A DNA stretch of 64,000 nucleotides from Volvariella volvacea V23. Lineage: Eukaryota > Basidiomycota > Agaricomycetes > Agaricales > Pluteaceae. Below are positions 12,372 to 24,218 of this stretch, in pieces. The stretch is from assembly GCA_000349905.1 (NCBI GenBank), contig KB722736.1, positions 781,651-845,650 of the forward strand. Reading direction: 5' to 3'. Position 1 is the stretch's first letter. Each line of letters begins with the position of its first letter. Position numbers and translations under genes: made by a program. The notes beneath the pieces are model-generated. The model did no database searches, was not told the origin of the DNA, and was given only the letters and a program-made list of their open reading frames with translations.

Positions 12372-14610
12372 TCACAGAAAGGACATACCTTCCAGCAGCC
12401 GTTGACGGTCGTTGTCGTTGATTTGCTGGGTCGCACGGCGAGCAAGCAACTTCTCCGTCCTGTACTTTTCATACAGCACTTCTTTGGTACGAGTTTTCAG
12501 CAACTGTGGAACAGATTAATGGGTTGATCCGCAAATATCGCCAACAATGTTCCTCACCTTGAGATGGGTCGACAGGATAGCCGTTCGCAGAGCGGCGAAA
12601 TCGCAATGAGTCGGATCAAGCACATCGACAGTGCCCCATCGGTATTTGCGAACAAATACGCCCTTCAGGTCTTCCGGTAGACCAGAGACGTTTGATGTCT
12701 TGTTGTGGATTGACGAAGGGGGTGACTGTTGATGGTTCGTTTCAACCGACACAGCATGTCCATCCTCGGACGTTGGGACCGGAGATGCTGGCGTTTGGGG
12801 ATACGCACCATCCGACGAAAGTGGTCGGTGCCTACGCTTACCGGGCTCTGGAGCGATCAAGGCAAATGGCATCAGACTAGCCAAGTCGGTTTTTGCGATG
12901 GCGTGCGCGGAAAATCGAATATTGGCGACATTGTCCTCTGCAGGGTCAGGAGACTGAGGTCGATTGTCGTTGATTGCGACTTGAGACAATTCCCGACGAG
13001 TTCGGGAGCGCGAATGCTGGCGGTTTCGACGCAGTTTGATAACAGGTCGTGACTGTCGCTCGTCCTCCTCTTCGTCCTCCTCTTCGCTTTCATCTCCGAG
13101 ATCATCAGCGCCATCAGGTGTCGCAAACTTGGTCTTGCGCTTTGCCGAGTTGGCAACAGGACTCGAGGGTGCAGGTACGTCGGGGTTTGATGGTCCAAAT
13201 ACGCCAAAATCCAAACCAGCCTCGGCCAAACCCTTCCTTACTGCGTGCTAGTGCGTGAGCCACCACTGAAGCCTTGTACAGATGGAGATGAAACGGCTCT
13301 GGTTTGAGGCCTTGACTCACCTGCGAGTTTGATTGCGTGAAGCCTTTCATCTGTCAATGAATCTGCGTACGCAATAACTGGTAATACATTTGTACGGACG
13401 GACAAGCGACGAATAACTTTGATCTCTACTGGAGACATGGTTAATGGCGTCTCGGTTTCATCATCAGAATCGTCTGCAGATGATGTGTCTGGTACAAGAT
13501 CTGGTGGATTGCGGTTGGAAATTGTGGCTTCCGAACGCGTTTTATTTGGAAATGATGAGATAGCACGCCGTGCAGCAACCGTCATGATGGACGCCGGGTC
13601 AATCATATAGATGCACCTAATCAACAGCGGAAGTAATTAGTAAACTGCATATGAGGGCTGTTGAACTTCCTCCTACAGATGTATATGCTGATCCCCCTTG
13701 CTCGTGCGAACAACTTTTGATTCCTGAATGCCGTTTCAGCGGAATGCGCAAAATGGAAAAAGGCCAGGGGGCAATCAGAGGCTAGAGCGCATCACATACC
13801 TCGCTCATAGTATCCGCATATTGAACATCAATATGCTTCATGATACTAGTTATCTGACGCTCAAGCTTAAGCTCTCGCCCTTCCTGGAATTCCAGCCCAG
13901 GGGTATCAATAACTGTGAGCAACACCCTATCAAACCGAGATTCGCATATTTCGATAGTGGCTGTCTCGATTGACTGTGTAGCCTTGGTTTGTCCACGAAG
14001 GAATCGATCGACGACAGTGCGCTGGTCCACAGGAGCGGATGGGGAAAGGTCCGCCGTTTCCAGAAGTAATCGAAGCAGCGACGTTTTCCCAGTTCCTTGA
14101 CCGCCTACAACCTAATCGTTGTTTGTCGTCATAGTTAATGAGGTAAATCAATGCACGCGTTCCAGTGAGTAAAGTTGAACACGTATTAAAGGGCATAATG
14201 AACGTCAGATGCGTGTAACAGCCACGCGAGGATCAGCGCACCATAAGATTGAATGTAGGGGCCACCCTAGTCCTCCGTTGGCTAGCGCGCTTGGTCGTTG
14301 CAGCCCCTTTCGCGTTATCCCAAGCTGAAGGGGGCGACATGTACAGGGAGGAGATGGGGCCATTGCTTGGTTTGTCTGAAGAACCTCGGAATGGCTTATG
14401 GAAAGGAATGGCGCCCCGGGCCGATTGGAAAGAAGATTTGGCTGCTCCTTGGGGAGGTGGAGGTGGCGGAGGCACGTCTTGAATTGCTGCAACATCCACC
14501 AAGTTCTCTGGCCAGGGTATGCCTTGACTCAAGAGCTCTGGGAGCGATGGGGAGTTGCGAACGCGCGTAGAATCGGGCTCTTTCTTGGTTTTGCGCCGGA
14601 AAGTGAACAT
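12372..14610 (-). CDS. Septin-like GTPase (stand-alone)
   Basis: A divergent septin family GTPase. ATG 14610 opens a disordered N-terminus with a run of seven prolines. Then comes NLMVVGGQGTGKTSLLRLLL with a complete P-loop (exon join near 14110), LLTVIDTPGLEFQ (G3), and after two introns NVLPVIAYADSLTDERL, where the septin G4 motif AKAD reads AYAD. A long acidic and basic insert follows (EEEDEEEDE, then RNRQHSRSRTRR). The septin-unique element is YRWGTVDVLDPTHCDFAALR. After an intron the last exon gives LYEKYRTEKLLARR and stops at 12372. The next gene upstream is a paralogue with matching exon structure. Whether it co-assembles with canonical septins cannot be told. Confidence 0.82.
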
Positions 14611-15114
14611 GTGGTATGAGACTTGACGAGGAGAAACGAGAAACGAAGTATAAGACAGACAAAGGAATGTGATGTGAAGTGCAGCACCAGGGCGGTGTGG
14701 TGGCAACCAAAGTCAATAGATTTGTCGCAGACAAGCCTGGGTAACCAAAGGTAGTAAGGGATAAAAAGGGAGGAGGGAAATGAACCAGGGTCGGCAGCCC
14801 TCCGCTGTCGACGAGAAACTTTTGAGATGTGGTGACAATCGTACAACATGACACCCCAAGTCCACATGGACGGCAATACATAACAACCGGGCGGTCTCCC
14901 CGTCTGATCGCAAAGTCGTTGAAAGTCTCTTGTTCAAACCAAACACAGAAGTGGAGAAATGCCTTCGACGAAACAAAATACAGTTACAGTCCCATGCCTT
15001 GTCGCTATACGACTGCCTGAAGCCCAAACTTGACCCTGAAGATAACCAAAAACAAAAAAAGCACGGGAAAAGGGGTAAATCTACAGACTAACAACATAAC
15101 GGAAAACCAGATAG
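14611..15114. promoter_or_regulatory. Spacer between the two septin-like genes
   Basis: About 500 bases between the stop of the upstream chimeric gene and the start of the stand-alone septin-like gene. It should hold the latter's promoter. No motif was recognised. Confidence 0.35.
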
Positions 15115-18100
15115 TTAGGGTATACCAGCTATGGCTGGAGGCGACTCCATTCTCATTTTCTTTGGGGGTCTAGAAGTATCAGGGTGCTCCGACGATCTTT
15201 TTAAGTCTATGTCACCTTCAAGGTGACCATCAATCTCGCGGGGGTCCTGAGCCTCGTTTCCTGGGGTAGTAGTGGATACAAATCGAGAGGAGGGAGGGGA
15301 AGGTGTATGAGGGGGCTCAGCAGGTACTTTAGAAGTGGAAGCGCGCCGGCTTTTCTTCTGGTTCGAACCATTGGAAGCACCAGGATCATGAACATAATTG
15401 CAAGGTAATTGCCGACGAGCACAGCTCGCACAAGCTGGGTGAGCACCATCGCATTTTGTCTTACGGGCTGAATGGGGGATAAGTAACCAGGGAGCGGGAA
15501 TAGGTTTCTTCAGTCTCACCTCGACAGAAATTACAAGCGACAACTTTGGGGCCGGAGGTTGAGCCTTGTCTAGTGCTTTTTCCAGGAACGGTGGCAGAGC
15601 GTCTACGTTGTTGAGCTTGCTGTTCAGAAGCTGGTCTGATTGGCGGAAGGGTAGGCGCCGACACTGGAACAGGAGTTGTGGGAGAAGGATCGGGTAATGA
15701 GAGTGTTGCTATGTGAGGCAGCTCGTTATCAGGGAAGAAGCGCGAAGCTTCGCTAGACGCATGATTAGGTTTCGACCTAGAAGAGGAAGGAATCGGCGGG
15801 ACTTCTTCCTGCCTCTCGCTGAGGCGTCCAAGAGGCGGAAGGGGAGGAACAAAGTTATCATGGGCGGGCTGTTCTAAGGTTGGGTCTCGGCGCGCAAGTG
15901 ACTGAGACGGTACTCGAGGGGATAGTGAGGCATCATTCGGCTCTCCTGATCCTCCTCCGCTATCACTGTCACTATCATCGCCTTTGCGCTGCTTCATACC
16001 CCCGCGCCTCTTATTCTGGGGCATGTAATCACATGGATTTGATCGTTTCAGACACTGACCACAGGCAGGTCGGCCACCATCGCATTTCAACTTCCGGGCT
16101 AGCAGTTAATTAGCCAAAAATTCAAAGGTGAGCGAGGAAGTAACCTACAGCGGCAGAAGTTGCATGCAACTGTGATTTTTTTGGGCCGCTGCTTGGCCGA
16201 CCCTGTGAGGGATTCGGTCAACACAAGTGCCTGTCTATGTTCGTCGATAGCTCCGGATGGCGACTTACTTGGAGCAGATGAGCCCCTCGAGGATAGAGAT
16301 GTCGGATCGGCAAGCGGCCGGGAAATGGATGGGGAATGGATCTCGCTTCCGCCAAGGAAATCGCGCGGTGGTGGAAGAGGCGGGTGGCGATTCAATGCGG
16401 GATGTGTCGTATCAATGACCAATGGAGGCCGTGACCCATGAGAAAGGGATGTACCCATGGGCGTCAAGCCCTGGGGTCCCCGATGGGGCAAGGGATGCCG
16501 AGAAGATGGCCTCGTCTGTTGGTATTCGGCCCTAAACTTGTCAAAGAGATATTCTCTGGTGTATTTCTGCAGGGTCTGATATAAGGGGACGGGTGATGGA
16601 CGGAAAGTTAGTGTAGCAACAACACGATTCGGGACTCAGTTCCATCAGTCAAGAAAAATATCGCATACCTCCATATGATGAAAAATTGCGGAGCGGAGGG
16701 GCATGAAATCACAATGATTCGGATCCAGAACATCCATGGAACCCCAGCGATAGCTCCGAATATATTTGCCTCGGACTATTTTCGAAGGTGAAGGTGAATG
16801 ATGCGGTACAGGCGTGTATTGTTGAACAAGGTCGTGACGAGAGAGTGGTATCCTGGGAACGCCATCACTGTGAGAGTAGATGTCTGGTGATATGAGTCCA
16901 TAAGGAAGACGCAGGAGAGAGGCCGTCACTGGCGAGGTGGGCGGTGTGATGTTGGTCGAAGGTGAACCGTTTGGATGCGCGCCATAGCCATTGGCGTGAT
17001 CTGTAGATTTAGGCGTTGGAAGGTCGTCTTGGCCATGCCGGTAGTTATCCACATCAAAAATTCCGAATCCAATGCCAGCATCTGCTAGGTTGCGGCGCAC
17101 TGCCAGCTTTACGGCCGCGAGGCGATCGTTTGATAACGAATCAGCTCGAGCAATGACTGGCAGGACATTGACACGCGCTGAAAGGCGGCGAATCGTGTTT
17201 ATCTCGGCCGCAGGGAGCATAGGTTTGAAAAGCAGGGGGTTCGTGGTCACGGGGGGTTCCAGAATCACTGGCTCCTGATCGGGCTGAGAAAAACTGCCAG
17301 CACGCGCCCTCGGCACTAAAGGCGCTGGTGGTGCGGGGACAGGAGGAGGAACAATTCTGTCGGGATCCAGGAAATATATGCACCTGATAAGTGGATGAGC
17401 GAGCGAGTCTGACGAGGGATGCATTGGGATGCACATACAGGTGCACGTATTTGTCTCCGGTGTGATTTCGCCAGTCCTGGGGTACAATTAGACTCGTCAC
17501 GGAATTTGAGACGTGGAGAGGACAGCGCTCACATCCTCCAGACCCTCTGCGAAGCGACCGTCAATATGTCGCATGGTGTCAGACAGGAGCCGTTCACTGC
17601 CTTCTGGGTCATTAAAGTCCAAAGAAGGGGTGTCAATCAATGTAAGACCGAGACTTCGATGAGGACCAGTCCCTCCCGAGCCGACATTAACATCAATCGA
17701 TGCTACTCTGATGTAGGATGTGTGCCCGCTGCATCCTTGAACAAATTTGGCGACGGAAGCAAGCTGTTCTCTTGTGGCGTTGGGAGAGATGTCGCAGGTA
17801 TCGAGCAACAGTCGGAGAAAGGACGTTTTTCCTGAAAGACCGGTGGGAGTTGTTGGGCATGGGGCGGCAGCGGGAATGAGAAGAGAAAGAACTTGCCTCC
17901 ACGGCAGCCAGCTACGAGCAGCGTGAATTCGGAACGAGCATTGTCTGCAGGAAGGGATGACGAAAGCGCGCTATGAGATGGAGGTTGGAAGGACATTTGG
18001 GAGGAGAGTGCGTTTACCGGGGATATCATGGCTGGGTCCGAGATGGGGTTTAGTAGAGTAGAGGCCTGCAGCACCCGCGGCGGCAGACCGGTCGTCGTCT

Positions 18101-18135
18101 TCGTGCTGTCTTGTCCGTTGGTCGGATGGGTTCAT
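15115..18135 (-). CDS. Septin-like GTPase fused in frame to two Zn2Cys6 clusters
   Basis: The first half is a septin-like GTPase: ATG 18135 (MNPSDQRTRQHEDDD), FTLLVAGCRGGKTSFLRLLL, LTLIDTPSLDFND, NVLPVIARADSLSNDRLAAV and YRWGSMDVLDPNHCDFMPLR. G3 has Ser for Gly (DTPS) and G4 is ARAD. The P-loop is split by a GC-AG intron (17832-17896). After the intron at 16576-16668 the frame reads TREYLFDKFRAEYQQ, like a septin C-terminus. It then continues without a stop through a Pro/Ser-rich stretch into VACNFCRSRKLKCDGGRPAC with CGQCLKRSNPCDY, a full Zn2Cys6 cluster. After a linker of about 180 residues a second cluster follows: VACNFCRARKTKCDGAHPAC with CASCARRQLPCNY. The stop is at 15115. Alternatively, two genes overlap here and the zinc protein starts at Met 16456. 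No stop codon separates them in the genomic frame. Confidence 0.7.
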
Positions 18136-18670
18136 GACGGGGAGATCGTCAACGAACGGCGACGGCCAGGACGGAGAAAGCAGGATTGCCCGCACGCAGG
18201 CGAGCGCGGTGATTTCGAAAACTCAGATGCAGAACCGACCAGTTGCTAATTCCCACCGAGCCAATCGGAACAAACCAAGGTCCAAAATCAACACTGCATT
18301 TGGTTGTATTACAGCCTGTGAACTACAACAATGAAAACTCGATTTTGAGTAATGCAAATTACGACTGGCTATAAGGGAAATATAAGGCTCATGTACGCAG
18401 ATTATTGGAGAAATATTGTGAATCGGGGGAAGACTCATCAGCCCAGGTGTAGGGTAAAGATATCGTGGGAGTGGTAGGCATGCGCATTCAGTGCGCATGT
18501 AAGAAGCTAAGAAAAGAGTGGATAGCAACAGAAGTACGTAACAGGGAGCCCGGGTGGATCTGTCATTGGTCGATGCGAGCAAATTAATGTGGGGAAATCG
18601 AGGGACTGGGGGGAGGAAAGCCGTGGCGAGTCGCACTGCTCGTCGAGCCAGATCCGCCGTGGCTCTTCTG
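18136..18670. promoter_or_regulatory. Spacer upstream of the septin/Zn2Cys6 gene
   Basis: About 535 bases between the end of the single-cluster Zn2Cys6 gene and the start of the chimeric gene. It is the expected promoter of the latter. Nothing specific was recognised. Confidence 0.35.
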
Positions 18671-20528
18671 CTACCGCTCCGACTGTGTTCTTGCGCTCGT
18701 GTCGTCCGTCGACTCGTCCTCCGAGCTCTGGCCCTCTGAGCTCACCTGCACCTGCCCCAGCCGCCCCGTGATCCCACCAATCACTGGGTAGTCCGGAGCT
18801 GTCTCCGGGGGCCGGAACGCGAAACTTTCTATGCTCATGACAGAAGGTTGTGGCCGAAGCTCAGGTGCAAGGTTTTGTAGGTCAAAAGACCCGCTGCTCG
18901 ATCCTGCAGGCTGATCGCCAGCTGCAGGTCGCATGCCCAGTGTCTCGGATGTCTGCCCCGTCGACGCTCCTGCCCCCGCCGTCTGGGCCTTCTTCGAGCG
19001 ACTCCCCTTGGGTGCCTTCCCAGGTCCACGACGTCTCGGCACAGGCACGTATTCGCAGCGAAGCGTCCGCTGTGTGCAGTTGAAACATGACGGCCGCGCT
19101 CCATTGCAACGAAGCTTCCGTCCTGTCAGGGGTGAGAGTAGGGATGTAAGTAAATCATTGCTCCATTAACCGCACAGGCGATGTCAAACGCCGGACTTGC
19201 CTCGACAGAAGTTGCATGCTACGGCCGTCTTTCTTGCTCCTTTCGTCTTCTTGTCTTCGTGGCTGGTGTCGGCCGTTTCGTCAGCATTTCGTGTTCGTCT
19301 CTTTCCGCGTTTCGTATCGCTGGGCTCATTACTTTCGTTGTCCGGCTGGGACTCGGGGTTCGATGGGTAATTGTCTGGTGGTAAAGATGGCTGCGGTGGC
19401 GGCGCTGGCATCCCATAAACGGATGGGAGTTCTATCAGACCTGCTGTCATCCCTCCTCCCACGCCTAATCGCGCACTACTCGAGATGGCATCTGAGGACC
19501 ATGTACGACGAGGCCCTCCAGAGGGCGGGGGGTCTAGAGGCGGATATGCTTCGTAAGGATCCTGATAAGGTGCTCCATAACCCGTCGGCAAACGGGGAGA
19601 CGGGAGTTCCTGCAGGGATCTGGAGAACTGCATGCCATACAGGTTTGGCTGACTCTCTAACAAAGAAAAGTCGTGGGTGGTTGTATAGGGGCATTACAAG
19701 TTATATTTTGTCTGCGGAAAGAGGTATCTAATCTAACGCACCTTGTATAGGGGGTTGACTTGGTGATTGCCAGTAATCTCCACCTTCCTCTCTCCCCATT
19801 AGCCTTCGGCCATAATATTCATCATACTCATTGTCAAATCTCTCTCCTCGCCCGATCCATCCCGGGTGAGTGCCCAGCCGCGCTGGCTGGCTCGATCCTC
19901 TTCGTCCTCTGGAAATACCTGACTCGCTCATCCCCCTCTGACTTGGAACCACCAGGGATGATGGACCGGCCTCGCCTTCGCCCCATGAACTACGCAGTGG
20001 AGTTGCCTCTCTTGGCGTCAGTGGCTGCAGAATGTAACCAGGCGGATCAGACGATATAGGTATTTGCATTCGCGATGCATGATAACCAGGATCGCTCAGG
20101 ACAGGATTTCCGTAGGATTGACTGGTGCCTGTAGGATCGACAATTGAAGGTCCGACAGAATGTCTGTACATTGGACGTGGCGAAGCTAGTCCTGGTCCTG
20201 CTATGCTAGTCCCGCGGCCTCGTGCGCTTTCAGGCTGTGGAGGTCTGGCTTCGTAGTCGAAATACGGGCGTGAGCGTCGCGTACTCTCGTACAAGGAGGT
20301 GGCGCTGATTGGAGGGTTTACGGGAGGAAGGGTGAGCGATGGAGAGACCGGGAGACGATAGGATGGATTTCCTGTGCTCCCTTCCGCGGTGTCAGGTCTT
20401 GAGCGCGGTGCAGGAAGCGTGGCACCCGAGACCTCATCGGATGTTGTTCGAGGGTGGTAGAGGTGAGGAATCAGGGTGCTAGGGAGCGAGCTTCCTCTGG
20501 ATGGCTGCTCCCCTTCTTGTCTCTCCAT
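18671..20528 (-). CDS. Zn2Cys6 protein with a single C-terminal-half cluster
   Basis: A putative DNA-binding regulator of about 550 residues. ATG 20528 (MERQEGEQPSRGSS) opens a long Pro/Ser/Arg-rich disordered region. An intron ending in TTTCTTTGTTAG (near 19666) joins it to ESQPNLYGMQFSRS. The zinc cluster reads VACNFCRGRKLRCNGARPSC then FNCTQRTLRCEYV and is split by a GC-AG intron (19123-19200, donor CGAG|GCAAGT). A basic patch (PRRRGPGKAPKGSRSKKA) and an acidic Ser-rich tail follow, with a stop at 18671. The intron sits at the same place, phase 1 between R and RK, as in both clusters of the neighbouring septin chimera, which suggests common descent. No fungal-specific TF middle homology domain is visible, and target genes are unknown. 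Confidence 0.8.
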
Positions 20529-20754
20529 CAAGCTTCACCCAAAGGGTCTCAAGAGCTGATGGTAGGTCGAAGAGGGTGTGTGTAAGATGCTGAACGTGCT
20601 GAGGAAGCGATGGAAATAATTCCGAGGAAAAACGAGGAGCATCCACCCGTGCCAATAAAGTATCTTCCGAGTGCTCAAGGCAGCGGACGGCAGAGTTGAT
20701 CGATAAGTGCGGAAGAAAAATGGTGAGGATTTGGACTGAGGTCTGGTCTTTCAT
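20479..20754 (-). other. Upstream ORF overlapping the start of the Zn2Cys6 gene
   Basis: A 91-codon frame with a true ATG (MKDQTSVQILTIFLPHLS) ends at 20479, so it overlaps the main start at 20528 in another frame. It could be a translated uORF lowering expression of the regulator, part of an alternative first exon, or chance. No family was recognised. Confidence 0.3.
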
Positions 20755-21700
20755 CTCGAGGTTTACTTCCGCACTGACGACTATTCTGGGAGAGGGGAAG
20801 CAAGACGATCAAGTGGCAACAATTGCGCTGCCGGCGAGTGAAATTCTTATGCTCTCCAGCTGCGAGTGAAAGGTTTACACAGACCAGGTCCCAAATGCCC
20901 ATAGCAATAACACAAAATGGAACGAAGTCGCCTAGGTGCGCTTATCATTAGCTGTACTCCTCTTAGCAATCTCTGCCCTCCCCGGGGAGAACCCCGTTTT
21001 TTAATCCAAGAGAGGTGAGCATGAACTGAAACACGATCGATTTTCGTGGAAATTTATTCAGCCAGGCTCTCTTCGTACCACCTTATTGGTTCTTGATCCG
21101 TTTATGGCGAAAAAGACCCCAGAGCATGGTAAGGGTGTCGCCAACCTTAACTACCAGAACGCTCGACGTGGAGGGCGCATTTTGGGCGCGTCTTCGCCCA
21201 GCTTGTCCTCAAGGCGCAATCCCTAGCGGGGCGTGAAAATGTCGCGCTTTGAAAAATCTCAGCGCATAGCAATCCACACGTGGCCACGTTGCAGGTATAA
21301 AAAGTCGCTATGTAAATTTCCACACCGGAGAAGTGGATTATAGCCGCCAGATCTCAGTATCTCCCGCGAGACATACGCTTCTGTACATAGTATTCCGGTC
21401 AATTTATTTTGTCCCAATGAGGCGTTACATGTTACAATCATTCAGGTCCGGCCCAGGAGAGAAAAAACCTGTTTTTGGTAAACTTTCTGGGCCTTGCACT
21501 GGCTGGAATGACCACTTACGCCGAATAGGGGTTAGCAGCCCAAAAAGGAAATCTCCTACTCAACAACAAGGTCACTTTGGTGATTGCCGCCCCCGGTCGG
21601 CGAATTGTGATCCGACGGCCCGAAGCGATAAATCCGATCATGTTTGCCTTTTTTGCTGGCCAAATTTGGCGGGGGAGTCATTCGCGTTCGTCACAGCGCG
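20529..21700. promoter_or_regulatory. Divergent region between Zn2Cys6 gene and ILV3
   Basis: About 1.2 kb with no supported gene apart from the upstream ORF noted separately. It contains both promoters. I did not find a clear Leu3-type CCGGNNCCGG site. Confidence 0.35.
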
Positions 21701-24142
21701 ATGCATCGAAGAGTCTTTCCTCGTGCTTCCAAGCTGCCCGCACGGGCTTACTCCGTATCCTCATCATGTCGCAATGTCGTTGTGAACAGGTATAGTCGCG
21801 TTGTCACCCAGCCGAAGGACCAAGGTGCCAGCCAGGTGCGTCCAGCTCATGTCATTAATTCATACAGAAATGAATGGCTGTGACCGCTCAATAGGCTATG
21901 CTCTATGCCACAGATGGCATCAATGACGATGCCGACTTTAATAAGGCCATGGTTGGCGTGGCAAGTGTGTGGTATGTGAAATTTTTGTGGTTCAATGTCT
22001 ACCGTTAATGCCTTTGGCTTGGAAGGTATGAAGGCAACCCGTAGGTTATTTGCATCCGTTGTTCTGGGTCCGCGCACTCACGTCCTGGCACCTGGCCAGT
22101 TGTAACAAACACCTGCTTGGGCTAGGACAGGAGATAAAAGCGTCACTGACCAAGTCTGGTATCATTGGGTATCAGTTTGGCACTGTGGGAGTCAGCGATG
22201 GTATTAGTATGGGAACGCGGGGGATGTCATATTCGCTTCAATCTCGAGACTTGATTGCAGACCAAGTGGAGACTGCTGCAGGTGGACACCATCTCGACGG
22301 AATGGTGGTGGTTCCTGGTTGCGACAAGAACATGCCAGGTGTTTTGATCGCCCGTTAGTAAACTCTTCCTTGACATTTTTCTTCCTTCTTTGCGTCCACT
22401 CCCATTTGATTTACATGGACACGCTTATCAATGCTAATTACTGGCACCCGCAGTTGGAAGATTGAATCGCCCTGGTTTGATGGTCTATGGGGGCACCATT
22501 CGGGCAGGGTCATGTGAGGGAATGCCGCAGCTCGACATCGTGTCTGCTTTCCAATCGTATGGGAAATACCTGCAAGACGGAAAGACACCAGAGGCGGAGA
22601 AAGAACGCTATAGCACCGTTCGGCATGCTTGTCCCGGTCCAGGTGCGTGTGGAGGCGTGAGTTTTCCTGAATTGTATACTGCCGTGAAGTTGTCATTGAT
22701 ACGGGGAAATATTCCAGATGTACACGGCAAATACAATGGCTAGTGCAGCAGAGGCCCTAGGAATGACATTGCCTGGTTCATCCTCATTCCCCGCGGAATC
22801 AAAAGAGAAGCATGATGAGTGTGCCTCTGTTGGTGCCGCCGTGTACAACTTGCTCGAGAAAAATATACTTCCGCGTGATATCATGACGCGCTCAGCTTTC
22901 GAAAATGCACTGGTAAGTCTATTTCCGCTTGCATATCCCTTGCACCATACAGAGATAATTTTACCCAGGTCCTTACTATGATATTAGGCGGCTCCACTAA
23001 TGCCGTCCTGCATTTAATTGCAATGGCTCACTCTGTCGGGATCACACTTACTATTGACGACGTTCAAGCGGTCTCTGATCGTATTCCTTTCCTAGCGGAC
23101 ATTAAACCAAGTGGCAAATATGTAATGGAAGATGTATACAAAATTGGTGGCATACCCAGTAAGTCTCATTCTCGTGGATGTCAAGACTTAGCTTATCGAC
23201 TCTTCTGTTCCGCTTCTTTGATTGGCACTCTTCTCAGAGATTTTGGCCTTCTTGATGAAGAACAATTTAATTGATGGGAACAACCTAACCGTTACTGGTC
23301 GTACCCTTGGCGAAAACCTCGAGGAATGGACACACAAGCATGGTGAATTGAACTTCTCCAGTCAGGATGTGATACGACCACTGGACAAGCCGATCAAGTC
23401 AACTGGCCATATTCGGTGCGTATCCGTTTCTTGCTTAGCTTCGCTTGAAATTCTCAATTCCGCATGATACCCAGGATCCTCAAGGGCAACTTGGCTCCTG
23501 GTGGTGCTGTGGCAAAGATCACTGGCAAGGAGGGTCTCGGATTCACCGGAAAGGCCAGAGTTTTCGATAGCGAAGATGATTTCGTCAAAGCTGTAGAAAG
23601 TGGATCAATCAAAAAAGGGGAGAAAACTGTTGTTATTCTTCGTTACCTAGGTCCGAAGGGTGGTCCTGGTGAGTTGTCACTGTAATGGTGGTTTATTTTC
23701 CGCATATCATGACCAATGAATTGCCCCTTAGGTATGCCGGAGATGCTGAAACCCACGAGTTTGATCATGGGTGCAGGGCTTGGGCAGGATGTTGCCTGCT
23801 TGACCGATGGAAGGTTTAGCGGCGGGTTCGTCGTCATTTTTCTGCATTTCTTCCCCTGTTTGTTTAATAATGTTTTCCTCCTTTCCTAGATCTCATGGAT
23901 TTGTCATTGGGCATGTAGTTCCGGAAGCACAGGAAGGTGGTCCAATCGCACTAGTCAAGGATGGTGACACCATTTCAGTTGATGCTGTGGACAACACCAT
24001 CGAGCTCCACGTGTCTCCCGAGGAGCTCGAGCAGCGCCGAGCGGTATGGGTCGCACCCCCATTAAAAGTTACACAGGGTACGCTTTACAAGTATACCAAA
24101 GTTGTAACCGACGCTAGCCATGGCTGCGTCACGGATGCGTAG
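21701..24142 (+). CDS. ILV3: Dihydroxy-acid dehydratase (ILV3), mitochondrial
   Basis: An iron-sulfur enzyme that dehydrates dihydroxy-acids in valine, isoleucine and leucine synthesis. ATG 21701 starts a presequence rich in Arg and Ser ([20 protein letters not shown]). The body carries [36 protein letters not shown] and [20 protein letters not shown], which hold the cluster-binding cysteines. Then come [40 protein letters not shown] and [20 protein letters not shown] with the catalytic Ser of the GRFSGG loop. It ends SHGCVTDA with TAG at 24142. About seven short introns were seen. The length of roughly 600 residues is normal. The 3' end faces RIO1 only about 76 bases away. Confidence 0.96.
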
Positions 24143-24218
24143 TTGCTGGAACGGAGCATATAAAAGTACATAGCTAATGGGGAAGAGGAATTGAATAACA
24201 AATTTCTTTGCCTCCATT

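Noticed and set aside
13030..13110. Tandem TCCTCNTCNTC-like tract
   Set aside because: It is the coding strand complement of an acidic Glu/Asp run in the septin-like protein, not an independent repeat element.
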